This document shows, one piece after another, positions 1 to 22,669 of a stretch of 64,000 nt of DNA. The number at the start of each line of letters is the position of its first letter. Position 1 is the first letter of the stretch. Below the pieces are notes generated by a model. It saw nothing but the letters and a program-made list of their open reading frames with translations, ran no database searches and was not told the DNA's origin. The DNA comes from Thunnus maccoyii (Eukaryota; Chordata; Actinopteri; Scombriformes; Scombridae): NCBI RefSeq assembly GCF_910596095.1, contig NC_056533.1:4033001-4097000 (forward strand), written 5' to 3'. A program made the translations under genes and the position numbers.

Positions 1-2386
1 TGGTGAATGTCAGTCACAGCAGATTGACTGAAAATTGATCGTTTGTTAAACCCCTCCACTGAACAGCGATTGTCTAATCATAGCTTAGCAATTGTAACTA
101 GGCACAGCAGGCCTGTCAAGCTTTGGATTTCTCCACAGGGGGTGCATGAGGCTGTGGTACGTAAATGTGATACTCTGTATACAGAGTTTGGATGGTCAAA
201 TATTTTTTTAGCTTTTCCAAAATCAAAGGCAAAAATTCAAAACTAAATGAAAGTGGGTGTTTATCTGCTCCAATGTAAGCTGCAGCTGTTAGCACGTCTG
301 GCTAACTAGCATACGACCTGCAGTAGTAACCAAGCAGAGTGACATTAATTTGTGGGGTTACAGGTTACAAAAAAAGCTACCTTCACAACTAGTACATAAC
401 TATCTATTATTTACCCACTGTGTGGAAGGTGGTTCTGTATGCTACTAGACTTTAGGGTAACATTAGCCACTCTGTCCTGATCTTACTTTGATTGGGTAAA
501 TTTACGCTCCAGCAACTTTACCTGAGATTGCATCGCTTTTGCTGAACACACTGGTTAGTCCTCATCCTAAAAGCCTATCTAGCTAGGTAGCTACAGCTGA
601 TAAAATCTGTCATCAAAAGTTATCATTTCAGCTGCAAAATTGACGGTTCCTGGCTAGAAATTTAAAGCTGCATTTGTCTACCTCTGCCTGAAATCAAAGA
701 CCCACTGTTTCAAAAAATAATGAAGAATATTGAGTGGTATATCTGCCACAGACATAATTGTAAATGGCATTATGTCCTGTGTGAGAACTAAAAAGCTTGA
801 CAGGTGTAGCAATGATAAGTAAGGAGCACAGGACTTCGCAAATAGTCAATTGATGGACTGAGGCACAATGACAGAGGTCTCTCATTTTTGAAGGTTATGC
901 AGCATGTGCAACTGTTCGCTCATAATTAACTAAGTGCAATTATTTTTAGTTTAACTTTCTTGCAGCTGAAGGTCATGCTTAATGTTCTACTGTGTGTTGT
1001 TTTTTTTGTTTTGTTTTCTGAAATATCAGACATTTTCAAGAATAATAACTTTTAAGCTAATTTGAGAATTAATAATATAATGACCAAGCAATACTAAAAG
1101 TGTTAATACCAAATTACAGAGCTGTTTTAATAGTTTACTTAACTTCATAGTTCTTAGAGGATTTTTTCTCCTATTTTCAGATAGCATGTTTTTGCTGGCA
1201 TGGTTTATATGAGGGAATTCATACTGTACATATTTAATATTTTTACTGTTAATTGTTGATAAGGAAAATGTACCAACATAGCTCAGGACTTTTCTGAAAT
1301 GAATCTTTTCAGACTAATCATGTGATTCAAGCAAATGTTATTATCCTTTGATACAAGGATTACAGTTTTGTTATTAATTAAAAAGTCTGAATGATATTGT
1401 ACATAGCACGGAACAAAGTCATCTTAGCTGTCCTCTTAGCTCTCACTAAACCCTTTTACAAGGATTTGATTACAAATCAGTTTTATTAAGAGATACATGC
1501 TCTGAATCATGAATTCTGAACAATTTGTCATTTTTACAGGGGGTGCTTTGTGAAAAGATTGATGATGGTTCTAAAGAATATTTTCAAAATGCCATGCAAA
1601 TTAGAGTTTGTAAGATTTTCTAACATTAGGTATCATTTTGTACTTATTGATCAAATTTGCTATTGCCCAAATAAACAAAGGGAAACTGTCTGCCTATGTT
1701 TAATGTTCAATGTCTTTTGTGTGGTAGTACCTCTGTATAAAGCATCTCAAAGATTTATTAACATTAACATACTTAGTTGTTTTTTCAGACCTGGCTGAAA
1801 CCTGCCCACTTTATTTCAGCTTGCCCACTATAACTTCATTTGATTCATTTTAGTGCTGAAATAATTAGTTAATTAATTACTCGACAGAAAATGAATTGAC
1901 TATTTTGATAAAAGTATAAAGGGGCACTCCACAGATTTTACACATGTAGATTAGTTTACTCGTCGTGAGGAGTACTTACTCCTCAACCTGTGAAAATAGC
2001 TGTAAGTCTTCTGTGGCTTTGAATGGAGCTTTCTAAATCTGACACAGTATTGGGGTTTTGAACAGGTTTTGAAAAAGCAACATGATAATGTCACCTTTAG
2101 GAAGCGCTATTTGTATTTTACAGATAACAGTAAATGCACAGTTCGACAGATAGTGAAAATAATTGTTGCACAAACAATGTTTCAACCTAACTCAGAAGTT
2201 CATACAAGCGTTTTATTCTGAAGGTCATGACAGGAAGTACGTCGTTGTGTTTTATGTGACTTGACAGAAATAACTGTCAAACAGCGTCCAGCCTCCATGT
2301 AGTATCTGCTGGAAAATATGTGAACCTGGAGCAGAATGAGAGCGATGAAAGCAAAGAGTCAGAGGCGCCTTTAAAAGCCCGCAAAG
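1..2386. other. Intergenic and 5' flank of ankdd1a, no gene seen
   Basis: I see no exon set or recognisable protein here. The short open frames have no matching splice signals or familiar residues. Around 1918-2060 there is a stretch starting with a GGGGCACTCCAC-type end that resembles the TTAA-flanked fish MITEs found elsewhere in the window. The last 150 bases before the ankdd1a start contain a CAGGAAGT motif near 2232 (ETS-like) and no clear TATA box. The transcription start of ankdd1a therefore probably lies in about 2200-2386; this is inference. Confidence 0.5.
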
Positions 2387-11660
<9,274 letters not shown>

Positions 11661-14600
11661 TCAACACCATGGACACAACAAATCCAAGGTGTCAGTTCAC
11701 ATCTGAACTCTATTTAACTACATATGTCCAGAGCTGAACCAATGATAGAACAGCTTTGTAATGTCCATGGCATGACCTGTTTACATATTCACACATTCAA
11801 CATACTGTGATTGTTCTGGGTTTGGTTCACAGAGCGTATTTTCTTTCAGAGTTATGAAAATGATGGTTGTAGAATATTTATTCATGCATGCTGTGAACAC
11901 ATGCTGACTATGTAGAAAAAGCCCTTATACTTACTCATATTGTATACTCAGGGCTTCTTACACACTGTCTAAACAGTAGTGAAAGCAGCGTGTGAGCAGA
12001 GCAGCAGCTTCAGTCCTCTGCTTGTGTCTACACAGGATGTGTTCAGGAACAGTATTGACTGTAGGTCACCCACATTTTGGCAACACTAAGAGCCCAACAA
12101 ACAGTTACTGGAGCTACAAGTGTAAAAGGGAAGAAATAGACCTAAAACTTAAAATATGCTTATGTGCTCAAAGTGTGAGTGAAATGCGAGCCTGTGCAGA
12201 CAGCTGTATGGATTAAGAAAGAAGCATATCTGTTCCGTCAGATGCACGTGAGACGTACGACTGCAAAGCGTGACTGAAACATATCCCGTGTAGAAACACT
12301 ACATTTGAGCATATTATTTTTATTTTTTGTTTTTGGGCATTTTTGTATTGACAGCTGATAGTGGAGAAGCAGACAGGACACAAGGGGGACAGAGAGGGAC
12401 ATGACATGCAACAAAGGTCCCCATGCTCCTAGCATATTATGATTACTTGTCATTCAGTCTAATATACTGTACTTTAAAAGATGTAGTAACGCTAAATGTC
12501 ATTGTTATGAATAATAATGAAGACACCTGGTATTAAATGCAACTCGGAATCCTGGTGCAATTTACCCAATTAACATTTGAATGTCTTAATCAAAAATGTG
12601 TCCTCTTCATTAAAAGAGTACTCCACTATTTTAGCATTGCACTTCTATAACATTGTCAGACTCATGATGGACAGTTAAAGAAAAGTATTAAAATCAATAT
12701 ATTAAGGAGAACTAGATAGCCGTTAATGGAGCCCCAACCATTCCTGTGAAAGTTGCTCAGTGCTGCATTTTCTGCAGGATTCCTCAACTTTCCCTGTAGA
12801 GTTCACTAGAGTCCTTCTCCAGCTGGGCGGTTTAGAGTATGCACATCCGTGACTTTTACTGGCCGAGTTGGCTTCCCGTTGGCTCCCTGACCACATGAAT
12901 TGGATAAAATAATTTCATGATATGGCTCCTCTAGACTTTCCAGATATTATTGGACTGAATGGATCAAATTCTGAAAATAAAAGGACTCATTTCGGGGGTT
13001 TGTGATTGTTGTTTTACCGTTTTACTGCTGCTCCTTTTCCAGTGATTGTGTATGGGGAAAAAATGTTTTGGACCAGCATGCATCATGTGATTAAAACTGA
13101 AGTTGTAATTACCTGATTTGGCCACTATATGTGTTCCTGGGATCTTGGTCGAAACCTGGCAACCACATTACCTACAATGCAACTCTACAATGACAGCATT
13201 TGAGGCAATTTATCAGATTTCAATAAGCTCCCTCTGGAGCTGCAGAAGGAGTTCACCTTTAAAGCTGCATTGAGTAATGTTTGACCACTAGGGGGCAGAA
13301 AGGATCTAAAACAAACTCAGAAACAAGTTGGCAACAACAGGTGCCCACTTAGCTTGGCTGTAGCTAGGTAGCAACCATCTTCTCCTCATGTGGTGCTGTC
13401 TAGAGAGAATTTGCATTCACATCCACTCATGTTTTTACATTGACTTTGTGGCTAATCTTTCAATTTACTGCACGGTCAGACTCTCAGCTACATTACTGAG
13501 ATACTACAGCCCTGTATACTGTAACTAGCCAGTGGTCCCTCTCTTAAAGCAAACTCAGCTCAGCAACTTACTCAGCTCAAGACCCCCCTGTGTAGACTAG
13601 CTTTTGTTTCATTTTTCCATCACTCTATTGTGTCTCTGTCTGTCCCACTTGTTTTTTACTGTGAGTCACTCTGTGATGTTTGCTGTAGAACGGTGCTTTA
13701 CACTGTAAATAAACCAACCTCGCACTGCAGCAGCTCTCACAGACAGAAAATATGCTGTAGATGTTTGAATCATATAACCACAGAAGCACATGGACATTTA
13801 GAGATAAACCTACCAGCATCTTTATCATTGTTCTTATTGTATTGTCAGGTTTAATACTGTTGTGGTTACACAGCGAAAGCCTTCTCTGTCTTCCTGGGGG
13901 CAGGATTTGATGACCTTGCACCTTCTGTCTTTGTGGCCTTAAAGATAAATTCTTCTTTTTATAACCTGGGTATTGCATTCAGTTTTGATAGTTATTGTTG
14001 GTAGAGATAGAGCGTAATGACTGGTCTGTTCCATTAGGACCAGCAACATGAGCAGTCTGACTCGTTTAAAACAAGTCCTCAGTTTAACAGTTAATTACTG
14101 GATAATCTCATGTTATTCCGATTTAAGAGGAATCCCCCTGTTTGGTTAATCTGAACATATGCAACCACTGATGATGGATCACAAGTAGACTTAGTAGATA
14201 GTTTGATTTTAAGGGGTCACAAGCCAAAAAGTTGTGAACCACTGTTGTAGATAACTGAGTTAAACTGGGTGAATTTGTTGCTTTCCCTAATGCTCTCAGC
14301 CGTAAAGCTGAGTCTAACAGCATCCATTCACCGGTGCAGAAATGTTACAACCAATAGGAATGATGACCTAAACTACAAAAATAAAACCCAGCTTGTAAAA
14401 AACAGAACTTAAGGAATTATATGTGTGCATGTTTGCATTTTTGTTTATGCTTTGTTCATGTTTATGAATCCACTGGATTTATGCACTAAACAGAGTCGTA
14501 CATTTTTAACAATTTCCACTGGAATCAAACCTCACTATCAAATGTACACTCTTTGGTCTCTTGTAGAGAAATACTGCATCCTGAATTAGATGTTTTCATA

Positions 14601-15900
14601 TGCATTCTTGTTTCCTCAGCTCAACTCTGCCATGATCAAGATGAAACTAAATGCCATTTTTAGTTCAGTTGTGTTATTGACCAGTTTTGGGGCACTAAAG
14701 ATGCATTTTAATGCCAGGTGTAAATTAATGGTCTGTGAAATAAATTGCTATTTTTGCATGGAGTAAATACATATTATATCTTCATGGGTAGTTTCACAAA
14801 GTGATGACACTAGTTTTTTGTAATGATTTGCATGACAAATCTAATGGTTTTGTAGTACTTTACTGTACCGTGATATGCAAATGTCCTGCTGAATTTAAAT
14901 ATGAATGCTTGTTGAATGATGATTACTGGTTTACAGAAATGATGTAGAACATCTGGCTAGTCCGATCTAGAGAGCCCGACTCGTCCTTGAAGCCCTCATG
15001 AAATTAATTATTGTATAAAGATGACTTTTTTCAAAAACAATGCAATCACTGGATTTTTCCTTTGTACAATTAGTGTATGAACATACAATGCAATAACTGT
15101 GTGTATGTATATTTAATTTACACTATGTTCGTAAGACCAATAAACACTCCAAGTTGTCCATGTCGCAGTTTTCTCCTACAAATCTGGAAATGAAGCTAGA
15201 AACTCTCTAACAACACACAGCATTTAAGTGCATGATAGAAGACTCAAGGATCTACTTTTTTCCAGCCTTTGATTATACACAACAGACACATTTATTATAT
15301 TCCTTTGTTCACCTGGTTGAAGGAAATTTAAGGAAGGAAAAAATAATATTGTGTACAAGCTTCTTCTTGTACTCTTTTGTTTACTTGAAGTTGAAACAGT
15401 TATGCAGGCACACGTACGGCTAAAAATTACACACTCATATTACATCAAGCCACAGCCAAACTAACCTGGTAGGTGGCCCCAGGGCAAAAGTTGCTGTTGG
15501 CCCCCTACTTATGCTGAAATAACCTGGCTGCAGGTTCTCTGTGCATCATTTCAGTCATGGTAATTTGATTAAATACTATTTTATTTAGGAATATGAACCA
15601 TTTGATCACTATATGATTTAAAATAATAAGCTCTTAAAATTATATTTTGACAAAGGGCCCCTCTACATGACATGACCATATGTTGAAGTCACAGTGGAAA
15701 CCCATCATAGTAGATATTGTACCTAAAGTTGTGCAAATTCTTTAAACAAATATATGTGTTTTTATTGCACTGCCCAGTATTCCAGATAGCTTACAATGGA
15801 AAGACTTGGTTTTCTCCAAACTATTATATTCAAATTTATTATAACAATAGAAATGGAAGAAAAAATCAAAGCTTATTTATGGAGAGAAAAAAGACAAGAA
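11661..15900. other. 3' flank of ankdd1a and gene-free intergenic DNA
   Basis: No coding exon chain is visible. Several AATAAA or ATTAAA signals occur (for example AATAAA near 12978, 13708 and 15140), but I cannot tell which, if any, ends the ankdd1a transcript. Repeats occupy part of the stretch: the 12613-13265 TTAA-flanked element and the 13262-13400 stretch with the motif CACTAGGGGGCAGAAAG, also found near 41776 in a diverged form. A diverged stretch at 15460-15540 is rich in GGCCCC; I do not recognise it. Confidence 0.5.
12613..13265. mobile_element. TTAA-flanked non-autonomous DNA transposon (piggyBac-type target)
   Basis: The left end reads TTAAAAGAGTACTCCAC. The reverse complement of the right end reads TTTAAAGGTGAACTCC, giving a short imperfect terminal inverted repeat bounded by TTAA. 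There is no coding capacity. Assignment to the piggyBac superfamily is inferred from the TTAA target only. Confidence 0.5.
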
Positions 15901-15989
15901 CGGTAAAGAAACAAAGAACAAAGTAAAACGTTTAAAAAATGGCTTCATCCAAAAAGAAAAATGCTGCAAACCAGTATATAATGACTCAC

Positions 15990-16935
15990 TTTTATACTTA
16001 CTTACAGATATTTACTGATGACTCAAAAGACCAGAAAGATCATGTAGGAAGTTATCAGTTTATACAGCTGAGATGATGGAGGTGATTATTGTTCTGCAGT
16101 GGGTAGAAGAAGTAAGACCTGACAGGGTGGTCCTGTATATTGTCTCTGCTGCAGTTCTTCTGAGCTTACAAAGCTTAAAATCAATCAGGGAAGATTTATT
16201 GTTTGAAATTTTGCAATGTTTATTTAGAATTCAGACAATGGTAATAGTAGTAGAATTTTGTTGGGTATCTGCACGTATGGGATTAAAGGGTAATGAATTT
16301 GCAGATAGGACAACAAAAAGAGCAGTAAATATGAGACATATAACGGACATTCTGTTTGGAAAAAGACAATTAAAAATAAATTATCGGAACTTTGGCAGAA
16401 AAAGTGGGATGAGGACGGTAAGGTCAGAACATACTATAGGATACAAAAACAGTTTAACACAGAGTGTTAAAGGAAGAAATAGAAGAGAGGAAGTAGTGCT
16501 ATTCAGACTGAGATGCGATCACACTGATTTAAATAAGACACTATTTTTATTGAGAAAAGTAAATTCACAAGCATGTGCGCATTGTAATATGACATTGTAA
16601 TATGAAAATGCTCAACAAATATTAATGCACTGTGTCAAATATAATGAAGGAAGAGTTAGGGTTACAACAAAGGGTGAGAGAGGCCAAACGGGGATGGGAT
16701 TTGGAAGAGATACTAGGAACTAGTGGTGATAAGGTGAGGGAAGTTGAATGCTTAGTAAACACCGGATTGTTTAACAGGATATAGTACAGTATATATTCAT
16801 GGATATAGTACAGTTTTTTTTTTGAGTAGGCTATTGTAAACTGGATCCCGTACATACTCCGGTACAGTAAGTGGCGGTATGCACCTATAAATTGGTACTG
16901 CAATCCGCCATAAAACGCAAAGAGGAAGAAGAAGA
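15990..16935 (+). mobile_element. LINE 3' end with RNase H domain (I/Nimb-like)
   Basis: One frame reads FTDDSK near 16010 and, after an interruption, LQWVEEVRPDRVVL, LLFEILQCLFRIQTM and VKGNEFAD-like LKGNEFAD. This is the layout of an RNase H domain at the C-end of a non-LTR retrotransposon. It is followed by a zinc-knuckle-like region (CAHCNMTL, LMHCVKYNEGR). The 3' end carries TACAGTAAGTGGCGGTATGCACC and a short GAA-rich tail (16924-16934). The copy is 5' truncated. It is inactive: it has stop codons, and the expected SDS around the third catalytic Asp reads IVS. The I/Nimb clade is from memory of fish LINEs with this 3' end. Confidence 0.75.
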
Positions 16936-17075
16936 CTTAAACCGAAGAGAAAAGGAAAAAAAACGCAGAAAACCCTTGTACGCATGCGCTATATTTTTTG
17001 CATTGCATTCTGGTTCTTGTAGTCCATTTTTGGTTCATTGTTGTCTCTGCAGGTCCCTGGTACTCTGCCACTACG

Positions 17076-20000
17076 ATGTCTTCAGGCGGCACAGCCGTGC
17101 AAGCAGCAGAAAATGGAAATGGAGGTTTGTAATTTAGATTAAATATTGCAGACAGGTGTCTAATGCGCGACGTTTCTACGCCACTGTGTATAATAACACC
17201 AGCTGTGTGCAGCTAGCCAGCCGACTAGCAAGCATGCTAACCAGCTTGAGTTCATTCGTGAAATACTTACACTGTTGCTGTCACATAACTAGCTATATTA
17301 TGGACATTTTATAAAGTCCTGTTTGTCAGTTTCAGGAAACCAGAGGATACCGTGTCCGTTATACGGATGTAAGCGGGTCTACACCGACAGGACTAGTCTG
17401 GAGAGACACGTCAAAGACCATGAGATGCCAGCTCAGTCCCTTCCTGGTGAGTCCTGCAGACGGAAAGTTAAATATATCTTCGTAATGTAATGCTATTTTA
17501 ATGGCATCGAGAGGATCGATTTTTATGCTTAAATAGGTCACTTTCCCTAAAGAGGTTATGATGCAGTTACAGATAAACGGCTTGCAATATGCGTTCAAGG
17601 TAGAAGAGCAACATCTTACCTTTCTTTAAAGCCAGTGTATGTGCACGGTAGTTCACTCTGATAGCTTCATCTCCCACCTGACACAACGAGCTACTTATTT
17701 ATAAGCACGTTTATAATAGTGATACTCCATGTTGATGGATACAGTATTTCCCACCTGACAGAATGAGCCAACTCATCCTTAATTTCATCAGTGAATCATC
17801 GTGAGGGCAGCTCAGACTATCATGACACTTGCTTCATGTTCCTCAGACAGCAAGAAGAAGCATTCTGAGTTTGATCAGATGAACTCATACCATAACCCAG
17901 CTGATCCTGACAGCTCTGCTCAGCCTGACTCTGATGTGTCTCTTATCCTCCTGGCGATTTTTAAAGGAGAAGTTTGAATCTGTCTTCATACAACATGCAC
18001 ATGCCATAGGCTACATACATTGAAGAGTTCAAAGCTAATATTCAGTATGAGTATTGTAAGAAAGACTCGCAAAAATCTGAGCTCATCTTTTTAATGTTTG
18101 AGAAGTGTCATCAGAGATATGTGTATGTGATGTGCTGTTGTGTGTAGCTTTGTATTTTATATTTTATATGGTGTGTTCTGTGTGTTTTTTGCCTTGTAAT
18201 GTTTGTTGTTGTGCTGTTGTATGTTTTGATTGTGGGGGACTGTGGATGCAAATTAGCTCTGAGCTAACTCTGGTGCAGTGCATCTTTAATGTTTAAAAAC
18301 TGCACACTGTCCCAATCAATCAATAAATCAAATCAAATATTATGACATGCCATAAGAGTTCAATCAATATATCAATCGACAGAGAATTAATTGGCAACAA
18401 GCTGGACAATCAGTTGATTTAAGTTATTTATTAAGCCAGAATGTCAAACTTAAGCTGATTCCAGTTCTCTAATTGAAGGTTTTCCTGCTTCTATTTTTAA
18501 AAAATCGTCATTATTGTTGCAGTTTTATATCATTTCAGTTTCAATATTCCGGTGTTTTGGATTGTTAGTTTGACAAAATAAGCTTTCTGAAGATATCACA
18601 TTTAGCTCTGGGAGGTTTTCATCACTTATCACTTCCTTATATAACATCATTTTGTCCTTTTGGTTGTAAAAATTTATCTCTTGATCACCAAACAATCTCT
18701 TTGTTTGGTGAACATTGATCTCCATGTTTTGTTTGGTGAGACGTGGGTTTAGAGGGAGATGTTATGATGATATTTCTGTCCTCTCCTCAGGAAAAGTCTT
18801 GCTCTGCTCCACTGTCGGCTGCAGTGGTTCATTCCCCAACATGCAGAAACTGATGGAACATATGAGGCATCATCACAAACCCAACATATTCTTCCTGTGA
18901 GTTGCACTCATATTTAAGATGCTCTTTGTTTATTTATATATTGTATGTAATGTAACACTGGTCCTCTGTCTGAAGGTGTGAGAGCTGTCGCACAAAGCTG
19001 CGATCCTACCGCGGCCTCCTGACTCACCTGCACACCTGTTCCAAAGTGCCACGGGGAAAAACAAAGGCTGAACTGACATCCCCTCAACCTGCTGCGGGGA
19101 CAAACCCAAACATGACCCCCATGGCCATGGAGGTGAACCCTGCACAGCCGGATGCAGTGTCTACACAGCAGCAACTACCCTCTCAGACCACACACCCAGA
19201 TGGTTCCTTCCCTGCTGCTGTTCCTCAGCCAGACTCTGCTGCTCCCCCCAGCTTGTTTAAACAGGAGGCCTCCTCTCCACAGCTCACAGAGGCAGCTCAG
19301 CCTGACAGACCAACAGCAGCTCCCGGGCCCCCTGATTCCCCGGCTCAGCACCAGCCACAAACCAGGTCTCCTGAGCCCCCCCCTCCTCCTCCTCCAGCAT
19401 CAGCCTCTCACTCTCCACCAGGGTCTGCAGCTATGTGGAAGAAGAATCAAGGTGAGGGTCTCCTCATACTAAAGCACACCACTGTACCCTGCCAGAAGGG
19501 CCGCACATTTACTTACAGAGCGCTTTTTATCATGCAGCCATCAAAGGTGCAAATCACTCAGGAGCACAACAGATTCATGTTTTCACTGTTCTTTGTGCAC
19601 TTCACTTCACAAAGCATCTGTAGTTTTATCTATGCCTTGTAGTAAGCTAGGAATCAAATCAGTGTCAAGATTAAGAGTCACAGCCATGCTAGCAGCTCTT
19701 TGAAGCTGTACTTAAACACAGCTGTGCTAATGACATGTTGATGCGGTGAATTAATAAGCGGATGCAAACAAGGTACAATATTTACCATATTAGTGTAGCT
19801 TGTTAGAATGCTAACATGCTAATGCTAATTAGTTATAAACACAAAGTAGAGCTGAGAGAAGATATTTGGGTATAAACCACAGTAACGGACAACTTGAAAA
19901 TTTGACTTGCTAGTGGAGTTACTGAGATACATTTAGAGTTGTGTTTGTGTCCATCAGATGAATACAAGTCCAATATTTACTCTCTTTAGCTCTGTTTTGG

Positions 20001-20499
20001 TCTCTTTAGCTGCCAAATGCTCTACTATGTTCACCAGATACCAAACAATGTACTAGTATTGATTCATTGTTAATATAAAAATATTGATCAGTGCAGCTCT
20101 AAGGGAACACTCTCAAATAAAACACAAATGGTGAAGTGAGGCAGAAATAAAACTGTCTCACTGTGAACTGACCTGCTTCATGATAATTTGATATATTTCT
20201 GGGTTAAAAGTACAACACAAAGTCTACATGAATGTCTTGAAGTTTGTAATTTGCACCAAAATGCATGCTAAAAATATAGCGTTAGAATTAGAAATAGTCA
20301 TTAATTAGTCTGTTTGTTTGACTCATCAGGTATGGCCTGCAACAGACGCATCCTTTGGGAGCACACTAAAGGCCGCTACACTTGTGTACAGTGCGGCTAC
20401 ACAGCAACCAACCGCAAGGACATGACTCAACATATCAACACTCAACACAACAGTAACAAACCTGCAGAAGACACCAGGAGCTCTGTTACCAACACATAG
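17076..20499 (+). CDS. znf414: Zinc finger protein 414 (5 exons)
   Basis: Exons: 17076-17124, 17336-17446, 18791-18896, 18976-19451, 20330-20499; 912 nt, 303 residues. C2H2 finger 1 is in exon 2 (CPLYGCKRVY...LERHVKDH, about residues 23-47). Finger 2 is in exon 3 (CSTVGCSGSF...HMRHHH). Finger 3 spans the exon 3/4 join (CESCRTKLRS...HLHTC). A proline/glutamine-rich linker follows, then a conserved WKKNQG element and a last finger in exon 5 (YTCVQCGYTATN...HINTQH). The SLPGK...CSTVGC join resembles SLEGK...CSALSC in human ZNF414, as I recall it. Likely a nuclear nucleic-acid-binding protein; targets are not well known. Intron phases close with exons 2 and 3 joined directly, skipping an exon-like stretch at 17847. 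Identity rests on finger spacing and the linker. Confidence 0.88.
17847..18055 (+). other. Possible alternative (poison or terminal) exon of znf414
   Basis: A good acceptor (TTCCTCAG) precedes a stretch that continues the exon 2 frame for about 43 codons (DSKKKHSEF..., serine/proline/aspartate-rich) and stops at TGA 17975-17977. A weak donor, GTAAGA, follows at 18056, and AATAAA occurs near 18320. Inclusion would end the protein after finger 1. The normal exon 2-to-3 join does not need it. Confidence 0.35.
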
Positions 20500-21240
20500 C
20501 GAGGAGCAGAAGTTTTGGAAGCAAATGTCTCATCTTCTGTTGATAGATGTTTCAGACAAACACTGACTGAAGGTTTGTGTGTAATACACATTTATATTGA
20601 GTCTGCAGCAATGGGTAATACTCTATACATTTCCCCAAAGCTTTTAATAAATAAGGTTTTGGATGCTGCTCCCTTGGCACATCTCCAACTTTCCATCAGA
20701 GATCAGACTGCTGGCTCACTCACTGCCTCCACACTGTCCTTTTCTCACCTTTAGGATAGTCCATTACTGCTACCACTATTCTTTTAATGGCTTGTTGTAC
20801 TGTAGAAGAATTGATGTCATTCATTCAAGCTTGATGCTGCAGATGGGCATTGATGCAGGATGCAGTCACTGATGTGAAGGGAATACTTCGGTCTGAAACT
20901 GGTCAAATTTAGAGGATCATCCCAGGATAACTGCTGAAAGCTACAGGATAACTGCTGAAAGCTGCAGGATAACTGCTGAAAGCTACAGTCTGGCATGAAA
21001 ATCTTATAATGTAATTGCTTTAAAATAAAACAAACTACTTTAACTTTTTGTTCAGGTTGGAAACAGTCACTGCTTTGATCGCTGTTGGTTTCGTAGAGAA
21101 GATTCAGAATTGAACAGTACTGTTGTTATGCATGAGATGGACGGTAAATTTCTATTGCATTGGATTGTGTAAGTGTTCTTTTAGATGTTCAGTGTCCCTT
21201 CAAACGCTCTACTTGAATAAAATGTGTCTTCATGTTTCAG
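20500..21240 (+). other. Probable 3' UTR of znf414
   Basis: Non-coding sequence after the stop codon. AATAAA near 20648 and near 21216 are candidate poly(A) signals; the second is followed by T/GT-rich sequence. A 21-bp tandem repeat lies within it. Confidence 0.45.
20923..20985 (+). repeat. Three tandem copies of a 21-bp unit
   Basis: The unit CAGGATAACTGCTGAAAGCT(A/G) starts at 20923, 20944 and 20965, with one base difference between copies. Confidence 0.95.
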
Positions 21241-22669
21241 CTTTTGCATGTCAATTATATCAGACTGGCATTATTTCATATGTTTACAAATGACATAAGA
21301 AGGCCAAAACCAACAATACATTAATCTCTGACATCTCTACCCTGTCTGCATTTAGCATCAGCCCCACTGGTTCCTACTGACGATGTAAATCTAAAGAAAA
21401 CAAAAAAGGATCACAAATATATAGCTTCATTTTTAAATGGCTCAATAATGTCCTGAAACAGCTGGTCACTGTAGTTTATCACACATTACTCCAACAGGAG
21501 GAAATAGTGTATTTGTTGGGGACTATTTTAATTGGCAGATTAAGACACATTTATTATTATTTCTGACAGCAGGATGGTGTGTGTGTGTGTGTGTGGGATT
21601 GAGTCAAGTAAACTACAGTGTGTGTTCATGGTAATGAAGGAACATATCATCAGTGCAATAATGTGGCTCAATGATGTGTTTAATAGTTTTTAGACAATAA
21701 CAGAGCTCTATGACACAGAGGAATAAGATGATTCCACACACTTCATTGTTGTTTTTTTGGAGTGACACAATAAGAAAAACTTTGCTAACAGCCTTATTTT
21801 GAAACTCTGTATCTTAGTATGCTTGTGTGCAGGATCCTTTAATGTTTGATGGTGTTCCTAAGTGCAACGTATCAGTTCACATACTTCTCTAATTCTACAC
21901 AAACACCTTTACAAGAAAGACAAGGTCAAAAAAGCAAGTTTTTATTTGGGTCAGTCAGAATGAGTTGATACAAGCCTTTTTGACTATTCAGAGTGCCAGA
22001 GAGAGTGTGGTCAGCTCAGGCTACTCTGCATGCCTCTGTACACTCATACATGCTCCTACACAACCCCCACAGTCTCTCCCCCCTCCTGTTCATTAGCATT
22101 ACGCGCACGCCCAGCAGTGAGCTTTACAATAATTAAACACACCAAGACAATACCACATGACGAGAGGTCCCACTGGATCATTAACGTGAATTATTAGACG
22201 TTACCACATGCAGACTGAAGTGCTGTTTTCAAACAAACGAATCCCATCACGTGGATGAAGGGAAATCATTGTCAATTGATAATCTATAGAAAAAAAAAAA
22301 ACATGGGGTAGGGGAGCACTTACACATCGGTCTGTCCTTACATTATGCAGACTGGTTTGACAGCATGATCCGTTCTTCAGTAGTTTTTGTACATGTGGGT
22401 TTTAAAAAGGAGAAAAGCCGTTACGCTCCAACTCATTGTAAATTTCTGTTAATAAAACAAAGCCTGCTTGAAATTAACTGGAAACTAATGCGTTTTTTAA
22501 TTTACATGGTGACAGGTTAAGAAAAAAAAAAAAAAACTCATAGTAAACAAGTGCATACAAAAAAAAAATATTCAAGTGCAGACTGTTCCAACCCCCAGAT
22601 CAGGCAATGTTGATTTTTTTTCCTTTTTTTTATTATCACAACTATGTTCAGCTCAGTTCTCTTGAGGCT
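21241..22669 (-). other. Region between converging znf414 and mtch2 ends; includes probable mtch2 3' UTR
   Basis: No coding exon is seen. On the minus strand AATAAA occurs at about 22628 and at 21941-21946; the latter would give mtch2 a 3' UTR of about 0.7 kb. A short (GT)n run is at about 21576-21594. Several A-runs (22288, 22524, 22560) interrupt the sequence. Confidence 0.4.

Noticed and set aside
43-246. 67-codon open frame at the window start
   Set aside because: No splice partners, recognisable motif or coding-like neighbours; chance open frames of this length are frequent here.
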